Positions 45,080 to 56,406 of a DNA stretch of 64,000 nt are shown in pieces. The DNA is from Erwinia persicina NBRC 102418 (lineage in GTDB: Bacteria > Pseudomonadota > Gammaproteobacteria > Enterobacterales > Enterobacteriaceae). The position numbers and the translations under genes are program-made. The stretch covers positions 62,001 to 126,000 of the forward strand of contig NZ_BCTN01000013.1 in NCBI RefSeq assembly GCF_001571305.1, given 5' to 3'. The notes under the pieces were generated by a model. The model did no database searches. It was given only the letters and a program-made list of their open reading frames with translations, and was not told where the DNA came from. Within the stretch, counting starts at the first letter, position 1. Every line of letters starts with the position of its first letter.

Positions 45080-45838
45080 CTAGCTGGTAATGCCGCACAC
45101 TTCACAGCCAGGATCTTTGGGCAATGTCATCGTCCGGAATTGTAAGGTCATGGCATCGTACAGCAGGAGCTTACCCACCGGCGGGCAACCGTAGTGGGCC
45201 AGGACGCGAATGGCTTCCATCGCCTGGAGCGAGCCGATAACGCCAACCAGTGGCGCCATTACGCCCGCCTCTACGCAACTCAGGGTGGCGGCACCAAACA
45301 GGCGGCTGATGCAGCGATAACAGGGTTCATCCTCTTTCCAGGTAAAGACGCTGATCTGGCCCTCCATGCGGATGGCCGCACCGGATACCAGCGGCACTTT
45401 GCGGGCGTGACACAGGCGGTTGAGCTGTTCGCGTGTCTCCACGTTATCACAGCAGTCGACCACCAGATGATGTGACGCGATGACGTCATCCAGCTGCGCG
45501 TCCGTCAACCGGGCGTTGATCGTCTCAAGGGCGATCAGTGAGTTGATGGCGGCGAGGCGCGCACGTGCGGAGTCGACTTTGGCCATGCCGACCTGGGCTT
45601 CGCCGTGCAGCACCTGGCGTTGGAGGTTAGACGTGGAAACGTGGTCAAAATCGAGCAGCGTCAGATGCCCCACCCCGGATGAGGCAAGGTACTGGCCGGC
45701 GGCACAACCCAGACCACCAAGGCCAACGATCAGCACGCGGGACGCTTTCAGCCTTTCCTGACCCTCAAAATCGAAGCCACGCAGTACAATTTGCCGGTTG
45801 TAACGCAGCATCTCTTCATCGCTCAGTTCCGGTAACAT
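45080..45838 (-). CDS. moeB: molybdopterin-synthase adenylyltransferase MoeB
   Basis: The 252-residue E1-like enzyme adenylates the C-terminal glycine of MoaD so that it can be sulphurated. VLIVGLGGLGCAAGQYLASSG (about 32-52) binds ATP; CYRC near 172 and CEVC at the C terminus bind zinc. The ATG (45838) lies one base after the moeA stop, as in E. coli; an ATG 7 codons upstream overlaps moeA and is not favoured. Confidence 0.96.
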   Translation of the reverse strand: MLPELSDEEMLRYNRQIVLRGFDFEGQERLKASRVLIVGLGGLGCAAGQYLASSGVGHLTLLDFDHVSTSNLQRQVLHGEAQVGMAKVDSARARLAAINSLIALETINARLTDAQLDDVIASHHLVVDCCDNVETREQLNRLCHARKVPLVSGAAIRMEGQISVFTWKEDEPCYRCISRLFGAATLSCVEAGVMAPLVGVIGSLQAMEAIRVLAHYGCPPVGKLLLYDAMTLQFRTMTLPKDPGCEVCGITS

Positions 45839-45839
45839 A

Positions 45840-47075
45840 TCAGTCTGCCAGCAGCGCATTAAACGGTTCGATCTCTACCCATTCACCCGCTGCAACGTTT
45901 CCACGATCCTGTTCGAGAACAATAAAGCAGTTAGCCTGATGGAATGAACTGAAGATGTGCGATCCCTGGTGGCCGGTGGTGCTGACTTCCAGCTCCCCCT
46001 GCGCACTGCGTTGTACCCGCCCACGCTGAAAGTCGAGACGACCGGGCGATTTTTTCAGCGCGCTGACACAGCGCACCCGCTGGCGGGGCGGCAGGGAGGG
46101 GCCCGGCTTTCCGGACAGTCTGGCCAGCAGCGGCTGAACTAACTGATAGAAGGTCACGACCGCCGACACCGGGTTACCGGGCAGGCCGCAGAACCAGCTA
46201 TCCGGCAGGCGGCCGAAAGCGAAAGGTTTGCCGGGCTTGATGGCCAGTTTCCAGAAGCCGACTTCGCCCAGTTCTTCCAGCATGGTGCGTGTGTAGTCGG
46301 CTTCACCGACCGACACCCCGCCGCTGCTGATCACCACATCGGCAAGGCGGTCGGCCTGAATAAAGGCCGACCGCAGGGCGTCAGGATCATCACGGATAAT
46401 GCCGAGGTCAATCACCTCACAACCCAGTTTCTTCAGCATCAGGCTGACGGCAAAGCGGTTCGTGTCGTAAATCTGGCCCGGGGCCAGCGGCTGACCGACC
46501 GGCTGTAATTCGTCGCCGGTGGAGAACAGGGCGACGCGCAGCCTGCGCAGCACGCTGACCTCTGCAATACCCAGTGATGCCAGCAGCGGCAGTTCTGCCG
46601 TGCCCAGCAGGCATCCGGCGTCAAGCACCTGACTGCCCTGACGAATATCTTCGCCGACCCGGCGAATATTCTGCCTGGCGCTGATGCGGGCCGTCACGCG
46701 GATGGCGTCGCCGTCCGGTTCGGTCTGCTCCTGCATCACCACCGCTTCACACCCCGCAGGGAGTGCGGCACCGGTCATGATCCGGATACAGCTCCCGGCA
46801 GGCCAGTTGCCGGTGAAAGGGGCTCCGGCGAAGGATTTTCCCGCCACGGACAGCGCCTCACCGGACGCGAGGTCGGCCAGACGCAGGGCATAGCCATCCA
46901 TCGCGGAGTTATCAAAGGAGGGGACATCGATTGGGGAGGTGACCGCGCAGGCGGTGATCCGCCCGGCGGCATCAGGCAGAGCCACAGACTCCTGCTCCTG
47001 CACCGGGGTAATGCGCGCCAGCAGGGTGTGCAGTGCGTCATCAAGCGAGATTAATCCCGAATTAAAAGCATCCAT
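45840..47075 (-). CDS. moeA: molybdopterin molybdenumtransferase MoeA
   Basis: The 411-residue enzyme inserts molybdate into adenylated molybdopterin. Landmarks are [33 protein letters not shown], the MoCF-fold STGDEL and [14 protein letters not shown], and [13 protein letters not shown] [15 protein letters not shown]. Start 47075 ([15 protein letters not shown]) matches E. coli; the longer frame upstream lacks a ribosome site. First gene of moeAB, divergent from iaaA. Confidence 0.96.
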   Translation of the reverse strand: MDAFNSGLISLDDALHTLLARITPVQEQESVALPDAAGRITACAVTSPIDVPSFDNSAMDGYALRLADLASGEALSVAGKSFAGAPFTGNWPAGSCIRIMTGAALPAGCEAVVMQEQTEPDGDAIRVTARISARQNIRRVGEDIRQGSQVLDAGCLLGTAELPLLASLGIAEVSVLRRLRVALFSTGDELQPVGQPLAPGQIYDTNRFAVSLMLKKLGCEVIDLGIIRDDPDALRSAFIQADRLADVVISSGGVSVGEADYTRTMLEELGEVGFWKLAIKPGKPFAFGRLPDSWFCGLPGNPVSAVVTFYQLVQPLLARLSGKPGPSLPPRQRVRCVSALKKSPGRLDFQRGRVQRSAQGELEVSTTGHQGSHIFSSFHQANCFIVLEQDRGNVAAGEWVEIEPFNALLAD

Positions 47076-47269
47076 CTTTCTTATGTCCTCCACGATACGT
47101 GCAAAATCTGATGAGCCTATTATGGCGCGAATCCTTCCCAGGGTCACGTTTGCCCGTGTACCGGCGTCCTAACCTTACTTAACGCTCTATCTTAGAATCA
47201 TTCGTTATTATCAGGGTGCGAACTTTCTGCTTTACATCCCTATATTGCCTGCCTATAGTCAAAAACTGC

Positions 47270-47285
47270 TATTTTTCGAAAAATA
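47270..47285. repeat. 16-bp perfect palindrome between moeA and iaaA
   Basis: TATTTTTCGAAAAATA is perfectly self-complementary and lies 50 bp upstream of iaaA within the 259-bp divergent promoter region. It has the size of a dimeric regulator operator. No known site was recognised. Confidence 0.5.
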
Positions 47286-47334
47286 TACCCTAACTCAGTG
47301 TTTTTCATGCTGATTTGGTACACAGGAAAAATGA

Positions 47335-48279
47335 ATGATGGCCAGAGCGACGATTGCAATTCACGGTGGTGCAGGAGCTATCGCGCGTGCCAGCATGGAT
47401 GCAGATAAAGAGCTGCTTTACCGACAGGCGTTGCTGCAGATTGTGGCCAGCGCGCAGGCACTGCTGGCAGCGGGAAGCAGCGCGCTGGATGTGGTTACCG
47501 AGGCGGTGCGTCAGCTGGAGGCGTGTCCGCTGTTTAACGCGGGCGTCGGGGCGGTTTTCACCCATGAAGGTACGCACGAACTGGATGCCAGCGTGATGGA
47601 TGGCCGCACGCGCGAAGCCGGGGCTGTCGCGGGAGTCCGCCGTGTACGCCATCCGGTGCTGGCTGCCCGTTCAGTCCTGGAAAATAGCCCTCATGTGCTG
47701 TTTATTGGCCAGGGTGCGGAATCGTTTGCGGAAAAACAGGGGCTGGAAATGGTCAGCAATGATTTTTTTTCCACGCCGGAGCGCCGCACCCAGCTCGAAC
47801 ATGCGCTGAATACACAGCAGACCCTGCTGGATCACGATGGGGGCCTGCCCCCTGATCGAAAATTTGGCACCGTGGGGGCCGTCGCGTTAGATAGCGCAGG
47901 CAACCTCGCCGCTGCCACGTCAACCGGTGGAATGACCAATAAACAGGTCGGGCGCGTGGGCGATTCGCCGCTGCCCGGAGCAGGCTGTTATGCCAGCGAA
48001 CGTGTGGCGATCTCCTGCACGGGCACCGGAGAGGTCTTTATGCGCACGCTGGCCGCCTATGACATCGCCGCCATGATGGAATATGGTGGGCTGTCGTTAC
48101 AACAGGCCAGCGATAAGCTGATCCATGAAAAAATTCCTGCACTCGGCGGCAGTGGGGGGCTGATCGCCATTGATACCGATGGCAATCTGGCTCTGCCCTT
48201 TAACAGCGAAGGGATGTATCGCGGTTACGCGGTGGCCGGTGAGCTGCCGGTCGTTGCCATCTATCGGGAGGAGCCCTGA
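47335..48279 (+). CDS. iaaA: isoaspartyl peptidase/L-asparaginase IaaA
   Basis: The 314-residue Ntn hydrolase cleaves itself before the nucleophile Thr179 ([11 protein letters not shown]), giving alpha and beta subunits. It hydrolyses beta-aspartyl dipeptides and asparagine. [10 protein letters not shown] at the N terminus and [22 protein letters not shown] (substrate site) are typical. Tandem ATGs at 47335 and 47338; AGGA lies 7 bases before the first. TGA overlaps the gsiA ATG by one base, so peptide import and breakdown are coupled. Confidence 0.96.
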   Translation: MMARATIAIHGGAGAIARASMDADKELLYRQALLQIVASAQALLAAGSSALDVVTEAVRQLEACPLFNAGVGAVFTHEGTHELDASVMDGRTREAGAVAGVRRVRHPVLAARSVLENSPHVLFIGQGAESFAEKQGLEMVSNDFFSTPERRTQLEHALNTQQTLLDHDGGLPPDRKFGTVGAVALDSAGNLAAATSTGGMTNKQVGRVGDSPLPGAGCYASERVAISCTGTGEVFMRTLAAYDIAAMMEYGGLSLQQASDKLIHEKIPALGGSGGLIAIDTDGNLALPFNSEGMYRGYAVAGELPVVAIYREEP

Positions 48280-50129
48280 TGAGTGTATTGCCCCATCAGG
48301 ATGACGTGGTGCTGTCAGTTCGCAATCTCAGCGTCAGTTTTCAGCATGAAGGCCAGCACATTCAGGCGGTGAACAAGCTGTCGCTGGATGTCCGCCGGGG
48401 GGAAACCCTGGCGATTGTCGGAGAATCCGGTTCCGGGAAGTCTGTTACCTCGCTGGCGCTGATGCGACTGGTGGAGCAGGGCGGCGGGGTTATTGACAGC
48501 GGTGAGATGTGGCTGCGTCGCCGTAATCAGCAGCAGGTCAACCTCGCCACGCTGTCACCGTCACAGCTGCGCCGCATTCGCGGTGCCGATATGGCGATGA
48601 TCTTTCAGGAGCCGATGACCTCGCTTAACCCGGTGTTTCCGGTCGGGGAGCAGATTGCCGAATCCATTCGTCTGCATCAGGGGAAAAGCCATGCCGGGGC
48701 GCTGGCCGAAGCGCAGCGGATGCTCGATCTGGTGCGGATACCGGAGGCTAAAAATGTGCTGGGACGCTACCCGCATCAGCTGTCCGGCGGAATGCGTCAG
48801 CGGGTGATGATTGCCATGGCGCTCTCCTGCCGTCCTGCCCTGCTGATTGCCGATGAGCCGACGACGGCGCTCGATGTCACTATTCAGGCGCAGATCCTGC
48901 AGCTGATCCGCGTGCTGCAAAAAGAGATGCAGATGGGGGTGATTTTTATCACTCACGATATGGGGGTCGTGGCCGAAATGGCCGATCGTGTGCAGGTTAT
49001 GTATCGCGGTGACGTGGTGGAGACGGGCAGCGTTGATGCCATTTTTTCCACCCCCGTACAGCCCTATACCCGTGCACTGCTGGCCGCGGTGCCCAAACTG
49101 GGCGCGATGACCGGACGACACTGGCCGGCGAAATTCCCGCTGCTGCGTGACGGCGAGCCGGTGGATGAACAGCCCCAGGATACGGTAGACCCGCAGGCGG
49201 AACCCATTTTGCAGGTACGCGATTTGGTCACCCGGTTTGATATCCGTAGCGGTTTGCTGAACCGTGTACACCGGCGGGTGCATGCCGTGGAGAAAGTGAG
49301 CTTCGATCTCCGGCCCGGCGAAACGCTGGCGCTGGTGGGAGAATCCGGCTGCGGTAAGTCGACCACCGGCCGCTCTTTGCTGAGACTGGTCGAGAGCCAG
49401 GGAGGCAGTATTACCTTTGACGGTCAGCGCATTGAGACGCTGGCCGGCAGCGCATTGTCGCACCTGCGGCGGGATATCCAGTTTATCTTTCAGGATCCGT
49501 ATGCCTCGCTCGACCCGCGCCTGACGGTGGGTTTTTCCATTATGGAACCGCTGCTGGTGCATGGGATTGCCCGCGGTGAGGACGCCGCGCAGCGCGTGGC
49601 CACTCTGCTGGAGCGCGTCGGTCTGTTGCCGGAACATGCTCAGCGCTATCCGCATGAGTTCTCCGGTGGTCAGCGTCAGCGCATCTGCATTGCCCGGGCG
49701 CTGGCGCTCAATCCGAAAGTGGTGATTGCAGATGAGGCGGTCTCAGCGCTGGATGTGTCTGTTCAGGCGCAGATTATCAATCTGATGCTCGATCTGCAGC
49801 GCGAGTTCGGCATTGCGTTTCTGTTTATTTCCCACGATATGGCGGTGGTGGAGCGTATCAGCCATCGCGTGGCAGTGATGTTCCTCGGGCAGATTGTGGA
49901 GATCGGACCCCGGCAGGCGGTATTCGAACATCCCCAGCATCCTTATACCCGTAAGCTGATGGCCGCTGTGCCCGTGGCCAACCCGGCACACCGCCGACGT
50001 GAACGGGCACTGTTAGTTGATGAAATACCCAGTCCGATACGTGCTGTTGGTGACGAGCCGGACGTGGCCCCTCTGGTGGAGGTGAGCGCCGGGCACTACG
50101 TGGCGCGCCATACCATTCACCGCACCTGA
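48279..50129 (+). CDS. gsiA: glutathione ABC transporter ATP-binding protein GsiA
   Basis: The 616-residue fused ATPase carries two OppD/OppF-type domains: Walker A GESGSGKS near 47-54 with LSGGMRQRV, and GESGCGKST near 355-363 with [15 protein letters not shown]. It powers import of glutathione and related peptides with GsiB, GsiC and GsiD. Close to E. coli GsiA (623 residues). Confidence 0.95.
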   Translation: MSVLPHQDDVVLSVRNLSVSFQHEGQHIQAVNKLSLDVRRGETLAIVGESGSGKSVTSLALMRLVEQGGGVIDSGEMWLRRRNQQQVNLATLSPSQLRRIRGADMAMIFQEPMTSLNPVFPVGEQIAESIRLHQGKSHAGALAEAQRMLDLVRIPEAKNVLGRYPHQLSGGMRQRVMIAMALSCRPALLIADEPTTALDVTIQAQILQLIRVLQKEMQMGVIFITHDMGVVAEMADRVQVMYRGDVVETGSVDAIFSTPVQPYTRALLAAVPKLGAMTGRHWPAKFPLLRDGEPVDEQPQDTVDPQAEPILQVRDLVTRFDIRSGLLNRVHRRVHAVEKVSFDLRPGETLALVGESGCGKSTTGRSLLRLVESQGGSITFDGQRIETLAGSALSHLRRDIQFIFQDPYASLDPRLTVGFSIMEPLLVHGIARGEDAAQRVATLLERVGLLPEHAQRYPHEFSGGQRQRICIARALALNPKVVIADEAVSALDVSVQAQIINLMLDLQREFGIAFLFISHDMAVVERISHRVAVMFLGQIVEIGPRQAVFEHPQHPYTRKLMAAVPVANPAHRRRERALLVDEIPSPIRAVGDEPDVAPLVEVSAGHYVARHTIHRT

Positions 50130-50162
50130 ATTTTGCATAACGACAACAAGGGATGACGTAAG

Positions 50163-51701
50163 ATGATGAATCACTACACACGTAAGCTGCTGTTAACCGC
50201 TGGCCTGCTCGGTAGCGCCGTTGCACTGCCCGCCTGGGCGGCGAAAGACGTAACCATCGCCGTTGCCTCAAATTTCACCACGCTCGATCCGTACGACGCT
50301 AACGATACGCTGTCGCAGGCGGTGGCAAAGTCCTTCTATCAGGGGCTGTTTGGCTTTGATAAAGCCATGAAGCTGGAAAATGTGCTGGCGGATAGCTATC
50401 AGGCCAGCCCGGACGGATTGATTTACACCATCAAGCTCAAAGGCGGCGTGAAGTTCCAGGACGGTACGCCATTTAACGCCGCGGCGGTCAAGGCTAACCT
50501 CGACCGCGCCAGTAACCCGGATAATCATCTCAAACGTTATAACCTGTTCAAAACCATCGCGACAACGGAAGTGGTCGATGACAGCACGGTAAAAATTACG
50601 CTGAAGCAGCCATTCTCAGCCTTTATTAACACCCTGGCCAGCCCGGCAGCGGCGATGATCTCGCCGGCCGCACTGAAAAAATACGGTAAGGACATCGGCT
50701 TCCACCCGGTGGGCACCGGTCCCTATGAGTTTGTGACCTGGAACCAGACCGAGTTTGTGAAGGTGAAAAAGTTCGCCGGCTACTGGAAAACGGGTTATCC
50801 AAAACTGGACAGCATCACCTGGCGTCCGGTGGTGGATAACAATACCCGTTCCGCGATGCTGCAAACCGGCGAGGCGAACTTTGCTTTCCCGATCCCGTTT
50901 GAGCAGGCCAGGCTGCTGGAAAAAAACAGCAAACTGGATCTGGTCACCTCACCATCCATTATGCAGCGCTACATCAGCTTTAACGTGACGCAAAAGCCGT
51001 TTGATAATCCGAAAGTGCGCGAAGCGATTAACTACGCGATTAACCGACAGGCTCTGGCGAAAGTGGCGTTTGCCGGTTATGCCACCCCGGCAACGGGTAT
51101 CGTGCCGCCGTCGATCCAGTATTCACAAAGTTACCCGGCCCCGGAATACAACCCGGCGAAAGCACGTGAGCTGCTGAAAGAAGCAGGCTATCCCAACGGC
51201 TTTACCACGACGTTGTGGTCTTCTCACAACCACAGCACCGCACAAAAAGTGTTGCAGTTCACCCAGCAACAGCTGGCGCAGGTGGGTATTAAAGTCGAAC
51301 TGACGGCAATGGATGCCGGCCAGCGCGCGGCGCAGGTGGAAGATAAAGGCCAGAAAGAGAGCGGTGTCAGAATGTTTTACACCGGCTGGTCTGCGTCGAC
51401 TGGGGAAGCCAACTGGGCGCTGACGCCGCTGTTTGCCACGCAGTCCTGGCCACCGACCATCTTTAACACGGCCTTTTACAGTAATCCGCAGGTTGATAAA
51501 GACCTGGCTGATGCGCTGAATACTACCGACGGCGAGAAAAAAGCCGCGTTGTACAAAGACGCTCAGGATCGTATCTGGAAAGATCAGCCCTGGGCTCCGC
51601 TGGTGGTGGAAAAGCTGGTGTCAGCCAATACCAAAAATCTGACCGGATTTTATGTGATGCCGGATACCTCGTTCAGCTTTGACGATGCCGACCTGAAGTA
51701 A
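50163..51701 (+). CDS. gsiB: glutathione-binding periplasmic protein GsiB
   Basis: The 512-residue extracellular solute-binding protein (SBP_bac_5) has a signal peptide ending in ALPAWAAKD. It resembles E. coli Gsi[55 protein letters not shown] and [17 protein letters not shown]. It captures glutathione in the periplasm. ATGs stand at 50163 and 50166; the first is used. A hairpin downstream probably favours its expression over gsiCD. Confidence 0.95.
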   Translation: MMNHYTRKLLLTAGLLGSAVALPAWAAKDVTIAVASNFTTLDPYDANDTLSQAVAKSFYQGLFGFDKAMKLENVLADSYQASPDGLIYTIKLKGGVKFQDGTPFNAAAVKANLDRASNPDNHLKRYNLFKTIATTEVVDDSTVKITLKQPFSAFINTLASPAAAMISPAALKKYGKDIGFHPVGTGPYEFVTWNQTEFVKVKKFAGYWKTGYPKLDSITWRPVVDNNTRSAMLQTGEANFAFPIPFEQARLLEKNSKLDLVTSPSIMQRYISFNVTQKPFDNPKVREAINYAINRQALAKVAFAGYATPATGIVPPSIQYSQSYPAPEYNPAKARELLKEAGYPNGFTTTLWSSHNHSTAQKVLQFTQQQLAQVGIKVELTAMDAGQRAAQVEDKGQKESGVRMFYTGWSASTGEANWALTPLFATQSWPPTIFNTAFYSNPQVDKDLADALNTTDGEKKAALYKDAQDRIWKDQPWAPLVVEKLVSANTKNLTGFYVMPDTSFSFDDADLK

Positions 51702-51710
51702 CCGACTGGC

Positions 51711-51733
51711 GCGCCTCCCGAAAAGGGGGGCGC
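51711..51733 (+). repeat. intercistronic hairpin gsiB-gsiC
   Basis: GCGCCTCCC and GGGGGGCGC flank an AAAA-containing loop just after the gsiB stop. Such hairpins commonly protect binding-protein mRNA from 3' decay. No T-tract follows, so read-through into gsiC is expected. Confidence 0.5.
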
Positions 51734-51743
51734 AGGGTGCAAG

Positions 51744-52664
51744 ATGCTTAATTACTTTTTAAAACGTTTACTGGGCCTGATCCCCACGCTGCTGATTGTC
51801 GCGGTGCTGGTCTTCCTCTTTGTCCACCTGCTGCCGGGCGATCCGGCACGGCTGATTGCCGGACGCGAAGCCGATGCCGAGGTAGTGGCAATGGTCCGCC
51901 AGCAACTGGGCCTGGATCTGCCATTACCGCAGCAGTTCTGGCACTACATTACCCACGTTGTGCGCGGCGATTTTGGTATCTCCATGGTGTCAAAACGACC
52001 GGTCGCTGAGGAGATCGCCCAGCGTTTTCTGCCCACCCTGTGGCTGACGCTGACCAGCATGGTGTGGTCGGTTATTTTTGGTATGGCGATTGGTATTGCC
52101 TCTGCCGTGTGGCGTAACCGCTGGCCCGACCGGCTGGGTATGACGCTGGCCGTATCGGGGATTTCGTTCCCGGCATTTGCGCTGGGTATTCTGCTGATGC
52201 AGATTTTCTCCGTTGAACTGGGCTGGCTGCCGACGGTGGGAGCCGATAGCTGGCAGCACTACATTTTACCCTCCATCACCCTGGGAGCCGCCGTGGCGGC
52301 CGTCATGGCACGCTTTACCCGTGCTTCGTTCGTTGAGGTGATGCAGGAAGATTACATGCGTACCGCGCGTGCCAAAGGCGTACGTGAATCGGTGGTGGTG
52401 ATTAAACACGGACTGAGAAACGCGATGATCCCGGTGGTGACCATGATGGGGCTTCAGTTTGGCTTCCTGCTTGGCGGATCGATCGTGGTTGAAGTGGTCT
52501 TCAACTGGCCGGGTCTGGGGCGACTGCTGGTGGATTCGGTGGCCATGCGCGACTATCCGGTGATCCAGGCCGAGGTGCTGCTGTTTTCGCTGGAATTTAT
52601 CTTGATTAACCTGGTCGTTGATATGCTGTATGCGGCTATCAACCCCGCCATTCGCTATAAGTAA
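51744..52664 (+). CDS. gsiC: glutathione ABC transporter permease GsiC
   Basis: The 306-residue permease of the OppB/DppB type has six helices. [37 protein letters not shown] at the N terminus and the EAA loop [30 protein letters not shown] identify it. Length equals E. coli GsiC. Confidence 0.96.
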   Translation: MLNYFLKRLLGLIPTLLIVAVLVFLFVHLLPGDPARLIAGREADAEVVAMVRQQLGLDLPLPQQFWHYITHVVRGDFGISMVSKRPVAEEIAQRFLPTLWLTLTSMVWSVIFGMAIGIASAVWRNRWPDRLGMTLAVSGISFPAFALGILLMQIFSVELGWLPTVGADSWQHYILPSITLGAAVAAVMARFTRASFVEVMQEDYMRTARAKGVRESVVVIKHGLRNAMIPVVTMMGLQFGFLLGGSIVVEVVFNWPGLGRLLVDSVAMRDYPVIQAEVLLFSLEFILINLVVDMLYAAINPAIRYK

Positions 52665-52673
52665 GGATGCACG

Positions 52674-53579
52674 ATGATTAACTGGCGACGTAACGCCGTC
52701 CTCTCTGCGCTGCCGGGTGTCAGCCCCCATCGCGTCCGTACGCCGTGGCGGGAGTTCTGGCGACGATTCCGCCGTCAGCACGTGGCGATGGTCGCCGCCG
52801 TTTTTGTGCTGCTCCTGATCCTGACGGCGCTGTTTGCTCCGCTACTTGCGCCCTTTGATGCGGAAAACTTTTTTGATTACGACAGGCTGAATGAAGGGCC
52901 GTCGCTGATCCACTGGTTTGGGGTCGATGCGCTGGGGCGGGATATTTTCAGCCGCGTGCTGCTGGGTAGCCGGCTCTCTCTGGTGGCGGGATTTTTCTCC
53001 GTGGCAGTCGGTGCGGCGATTGGCACATTGCTGGGACTGCTGGCGGGCTATTACGAAGGCTGGTGGGATCGCATCATCATGCGCATTTGTGACGTGCTGT
53101 TTGCGTTTCCCGGGATCCTGCTGGCGATAGCCGTTGTAGCGGTGATGGGCAACGGCATGTCGAACGTGATTCTCGCTGTGGCGATCTTCAGTATTCCGGC
53201 TTTTGCCCGGCTGGTGCGGGGGAATACGCTGGTCCTCAAGCACCTGACTTACATTGAATCGGCGCGCAGCATTGGCGCGTCAGATCTGACGATTATCCTG
53301 CGCCACATCCTGCCCGGAACGCTGTCATCGATCGTGGTGTATTTCACCATGCGTATTGGTACCTCCATTATTTCTGCGGCCAGTCTGTCGTTCCTTGGAC
53401 TGGGTGCACAGCCCCCGACGCCGGAGTGGGGCGCCATGCTCAATGAGGCGCAGGCCGATATGGTGATGGCTCCGCATGTGGCGATTTTCCCCAGTCTGGC
53501 AATCTTCCTTACCGTGCTGGCTTTTAATCTGCTGGGAGATGGCCTGCGTGATGCGCTGGATCCGAAGCTAAAAACCTAG
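52674..53579 (+). CDS. gsiD: glutathione ABC transporter permease GsiD
   Basis: The 301-residue permease of the OppC/DppC type contains [23 protein letters not shown] and the EAA-type loop [23 protein letters not shown]. It is the second membrane subunit of the glutathione importer and the last gene of the operon, 9 bases after gsiC. Confidence 0.96.
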   Translation: MINWRRNAVLSALPGVSPHRVRTPWREFWRRFRRQHVAMVAAVFVLLLILTALFAPLLAPFDAENFFDYDRLNEGPSLIHWFGVDALGRDIFSRVLLGSRLSLVAGFFSVAVGAAIGTLLGLLAGYYEGWWDRIIMRICDVLFAFPGILLAIAVVAVMGNGMSNVILAVAIFSIPAFARLVRGNTLVLKHLTYIESARSIGASDLTIILRHILPGTLSSIVVYFTMRIGTSIISAASLSFLGLGAQPPTPEWGAMLNEAQADMVMAPHVAIFPSLAIFLTVLAFNLLGDGLRDALDPKLKT

Positions 53580-53676
53580 CCCTCAGTGCAGCCTGAACAA
53601 ATATTGTGCACATTGTCTGGTGATTGATGACAGGCGCTCTATGCTTGAATAACCTTCACCCTGTAAGGATATGGCA

Positions 53677-54342
53677 ATGCATTCTGCACGTTTACCTCTG
53701 GTCGCCGGGCTGGCAACGTTGTGTTTAGTGCTGGCGGGCTGTTCGTCTAAAGTGGCTGATACTACTCAATATTCCGGTTTTTTACCGGATTACTCAAAAC
53801 TGAAGCCGTCCGAATCGCCCAGCGGCCATCAAACGCTGCGCTGGATTTCGCCGGATGACAAGCTGTCCGACTATCGCGGGATCTATTACACCCCGGTCGT
53901 TTACTATCCTGCCGCAAAGCCCAATAACCGGGTCAGCCAGGCTACACTCGACCAGATTCGCACGTACCTTGATACCCAGCTTAAAGCCGCAGTTGCGCAG
54001 CGCAAGCCGCTGGTGAGTCAGCCTGAACCCGGTACGCTGGTGATGAAGACCGCCATCACGGCAGTGAACGCGGAAAATCAGGACATGAAAATCTATGAAG
54101 TGGTTCCGGTGGCCGCAGTGGTAGCCAGCACCATGGCCGCATCCGGCCACCGGACGCAGAACAGCGTGCTGTTCCTCGAGGCCGAGCTTCTGGATGCGAA
54201 AACCGGGAAACCGGTGATGGAAGTGGTGCGTAAAGCTTATGGTAAAACGGTGGCAAACAGCAGCGCGCCGATTAACCAGGCCGAGCTGAAAAGTGCTATT
54301 GACGAAATGGTTCGTGACGTGGTCGCACTGCCCGCAGAATAA
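53677..54342 (+). CDS. DUF3313 family lipoprotein
   Basis: The product of 221 residues has a lipoprotein signal with lipobox LAGC followed by SSKVADTTQYSGFLPDYSKLKPSES, the opening typical of DUF3313 proteins. It is probably attached to the outer membrane; function unknown. ATG 53677 is preferred because AAGGA lies 7 bases upstream; the ATG at 53671 would be one base from it. Absent from this place in E. coli. Confidence 0.8.
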   Translation: MHSARLPLVAGLATLCLVLAGCSSKVADTTQYSGFLPDYSKLKPSESPSGHQTLRWISPDDKLSDYRGIYYTPVVYYPAAKPNNRVSQATLDQIRTYLDTQLKAAVAQRKPLVSQPEPGTLVMKTAITAVNAENQDMKIYEVVPVAAVVASTMAASGHRTQNSVLFLEAELLDAKTGKPVMEVVRKAYGKTVANSSAPINQAELKSAIDEMVRDVVALPAE

Positions 54343-54354
54343 GGCATCGGGTCA

Positions 54355-54380
54355 GTGGCGACCGCTGTTGCGGTCGCCAC
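54355..54380. terminator. bidirectional hairpin between convergent lipoprotein genes
   Basis: GTGGCGACCGC/GCGGTCGCCAC form a perfect 11-bp stem with a TGTT loop midway between two convergent stops. T-tracts are short on both sides. Confidence 0.75.
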
Positions 54381-54390
54381 CGTTTAACCG

Positions 54391-55116
54391 TTAACGCATC
54401 ATATTTTCTAATTTACTCACCGTATTCGACAGCTCAGTCACCAACGGCTGTAATTTTTGCTGAATGGCGTTGTACTGATCCAGTGCCTTCTGATCGGTGA
54501 ACTGAACGCTGTTACCGATAATCTTCACCTTATCACCCTGCTGTTTCAGCAGATCGACCTGACTGACTACCAGAGCCAGCGTTTCCGGCACCAGCGTGGC
54601 GATCTGGCGCGCCACGTCATCAGGCTGTGCTACCAGTTTGGTATACACCTGATCGTAGACCGCTTTCAGATCTTCCGGCTGCTTCAGCGCCTGGTGTTTC
54701 GCATCAGCCTCCGCGCGTTGTTTGGCAAGCGCAGGCTCCCATGCTTTACTGTCAGCGGCCATTTTGCTCATTTCATCGCGTTTAGCTATCAGCGTTGTGA
54801 CCGAACCCACGTGGTTCAGGCTGGAAAAAACAGGCACCAGCGACGCGTTAAATATCTCACTCATTCCCTGGTGATAATCGGTCAGGATCGCATAGTCACT
54901 GGCATAAGGACCGAAGGCCTTCTTCTCATCGTCGGTCAGCTGCGGAACAGCCAGTTGAGATTTCGCCAGCACGCGGGTTTGCAGGAACTCAATAAAAGCC
55001 TTGCGCTGTTCAGGCTCTTTGTCGCCACAGCCGCTCAGCGTCAGCAGTAAAGCCAGCATGATAAAAGGCAACAGCAGAAAACGTGCGAAGCCTGTCTGTG
55101 TTAATCGTGAAGTCAT
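54391..55116 (-). CDS. DUF3053 family lipoprotein (YiaF-like)
   Basis: The 241-residue protein has a membrane-targeting N terminus with lipobox LSGC near residue 30, then a largely helical, charged domain. The start GDKEPEQRKAFIEFLQTRVL and KLVAQPDDVARQIATLVPETL resemble E. coli YiaF and the DUF3053 family. Function unknown. The next in-frame methionine (codon 20) would leave a shorter but still complete signal. Confidence 0.8.
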   Translation of the reverse strand: MTSRLTQTGFARFLLLPFIMLALLLTLSGCGDKEPEQRKAFIEFLQTRVLAKSQLAVPQLTDDEKKAFGPYASDYAILTDYHQGMSEIFNASLVPVFSSLNHVGSVTTLIAKRDEMSKMAADSKAWEPALAKQRAEADAKHQALKQPEDLKAVYDQVYTKLVAQPDDVARQIATLVPETLALVVSQVDLLKQQGDKVKIIGNSVQFTDQKALDQYNAIQQKLQPLVTELSNTVSKLENMMR

Positions 55117-55255
55117 CAGAACTATCCCTTGTCGTATTGAATGAAGGTATTGCAGGTCACAGCCGGAGAAATATAGCGCAGTGCGCCAGATAATTCGGCA
55201 ATTACTGACAACTTAGCTAAATTTATTTAACAAATGGTTACAAGGAGCAATTACG

Positions 55256-56368
55256 ATGAGGCATTACCTGGCGGCATTCGCGTTCCTTCCGGCGTTATTA
55301 CTCAGCCCTTTTGTGCTGGCGAATAAGGTTCAGGTAGAGGTACTGCAGGACAGGCTTGACCATCCGTGGTCGCTGGCCTTTTTACCCGAAGATCAGGGAC
55401 TGCTGATCACCGAGCGATCCGGCCAGCTGCGGCGCTGGCAGGCGGGGAAGGGCCTGTCGCCAGCGATCGCCGGCGTGCCTGACGTCTGGTCGCAGCGCCA
55501 GGGGGGATTACTGGATGTGGTGCTGGCCCCGGACTTTACCAGCAGCCGACGTGTCTGGCTCAGTTATACCGTAGCCGGGCATGATGGTCGTGCCGGGGCC
55601 GCCGTAGGCTATGCCCGCCTGAGTGATGATTATCTTCGCTTAACCGATTTCCGTGAAGTCCTGCGCCAGCAGGGCGTGTCAACCGGGGCGAATCTGGGTA
55701 CCAGGATGGCCTTTGACCGTAGCGGCCACCTGTTTATCGCCTTTGGTGATAATTTCCAGGCGGAAAAAGCGCAGGATCTGTCAGCGCTTCAGGGGAAAAT
55801 TATTCGCCTGAATGCCGATGGTTCCGTACCGGCCGATAATCCACTGGCACATAAAGCGGGAGCGCGTTCAGAGATCTGGAGCTGGGGAATGCGTAACCCA
55901 CAGGGGCTGGCTATGAACCCCGCCAGCGGTGAAATCTGGGAAAGTGAGCACGGGCCGCGTGGCGGCGATGAAATCAACATTCCGCGCAAGGGTAAGAATT
56001 ACGGCTGGCCGCTGGCGACATGGGGCATTGATTACAGCGGTGAGAAGGTACCCGGTTCGAAAGGAGGACGGGTGGCGGGCACGGAACAGCCGGTTTTATA
56101 CTGGAAGGTCTCCCCGGCGATCAGCGGCATGGCATTCTACAGCGGCAGCCGTTTTCCGCAGTGGAAAGACGCTCTGTTTATCGGCGCGCTGAAAGAAAAG
56201 AACCTGATCCAGCTGCGGGTGAACGGTGACCGGGTTGAAGAACAGGCGCGGTTGCTGACCGATCGTGGCGAGCGTATTCGTGACGTGCGCAGCGGGCCGG
56301 ACGGCTGGCTGTATGTGCTGACCGATGAGAGTAACGGCAAGCTGCTCAGGGTAGGGCTGCAGCCCTGA
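55256..56368 (+). CDS. yliI: PQQ-dependent aldose sugar dehydrogenase YliI
   Basis: The 370-residue periplasmic soluble dehydrogenase has a signal peptide (ALLLSPFVLA) and a six-bladed beta-propeller of the glucose/sorbosone dehydrogenase family. Landmarks are LDHPWSLAFLPEDQGLLITERSGQLR, the catalytic-site region MRNPQGLAMNPASGEIWESEHGPRGGDEIN and GKNYGWP. It oxidises aldoses when supplied with PQQ. Corresponds to E. coli YliI (Asd). AAGGAG precedes the ATG. Confidence 0.94.
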   Translation: MRHYLAAFAFLPALLLSPFVLANKVQVEVLQDRLDHPWSLAFLPEDQGLLITERSGQLRRWQAGKGLSPAIAGVPDVWSQRQGGLLDVVLAPDFTSSRRVWLSYTVAGHDGRAGAAVGYARLSDDYLRLTDFREVLRQQGVSTGANLGTRMAFDRSGHLFIAFGDNFQAEKAQDLSALQGKIIRLNADGSVPADNPLAHKAGARSEIWSWGMRNPQGLAMNPASGEIWESEHGPRGGDEINIPRKGKNYGWPLATWGIDYSGEKVPGSKGGRVAGTEQPVLYWKVSPAISGMAFYSGSRFPQWKDALFIGALKEKNLIQLRVNGDRVEEQARLLTDRGERIRDVRSGPDGWLYVLTDESNGKLLRVGLQP

Positions 56369-56376
56369 TCAGGTCG

Positions 56377-56400
56377 GGGCTGACCTGTTGGGGTCAGCCC
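56377..56400. terminator. bidirectional hairpin between yliI and HAD gene
   Basis: GGGCTGACC (56377-56385) and GGTCAGCCC (56392-56400) form a perfect 9-bp stem with a 6-base loop between convergent stops; no long T-tract on either side. Confidence 0.7.
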
Positions 56401-56406
56401 TGTGGG

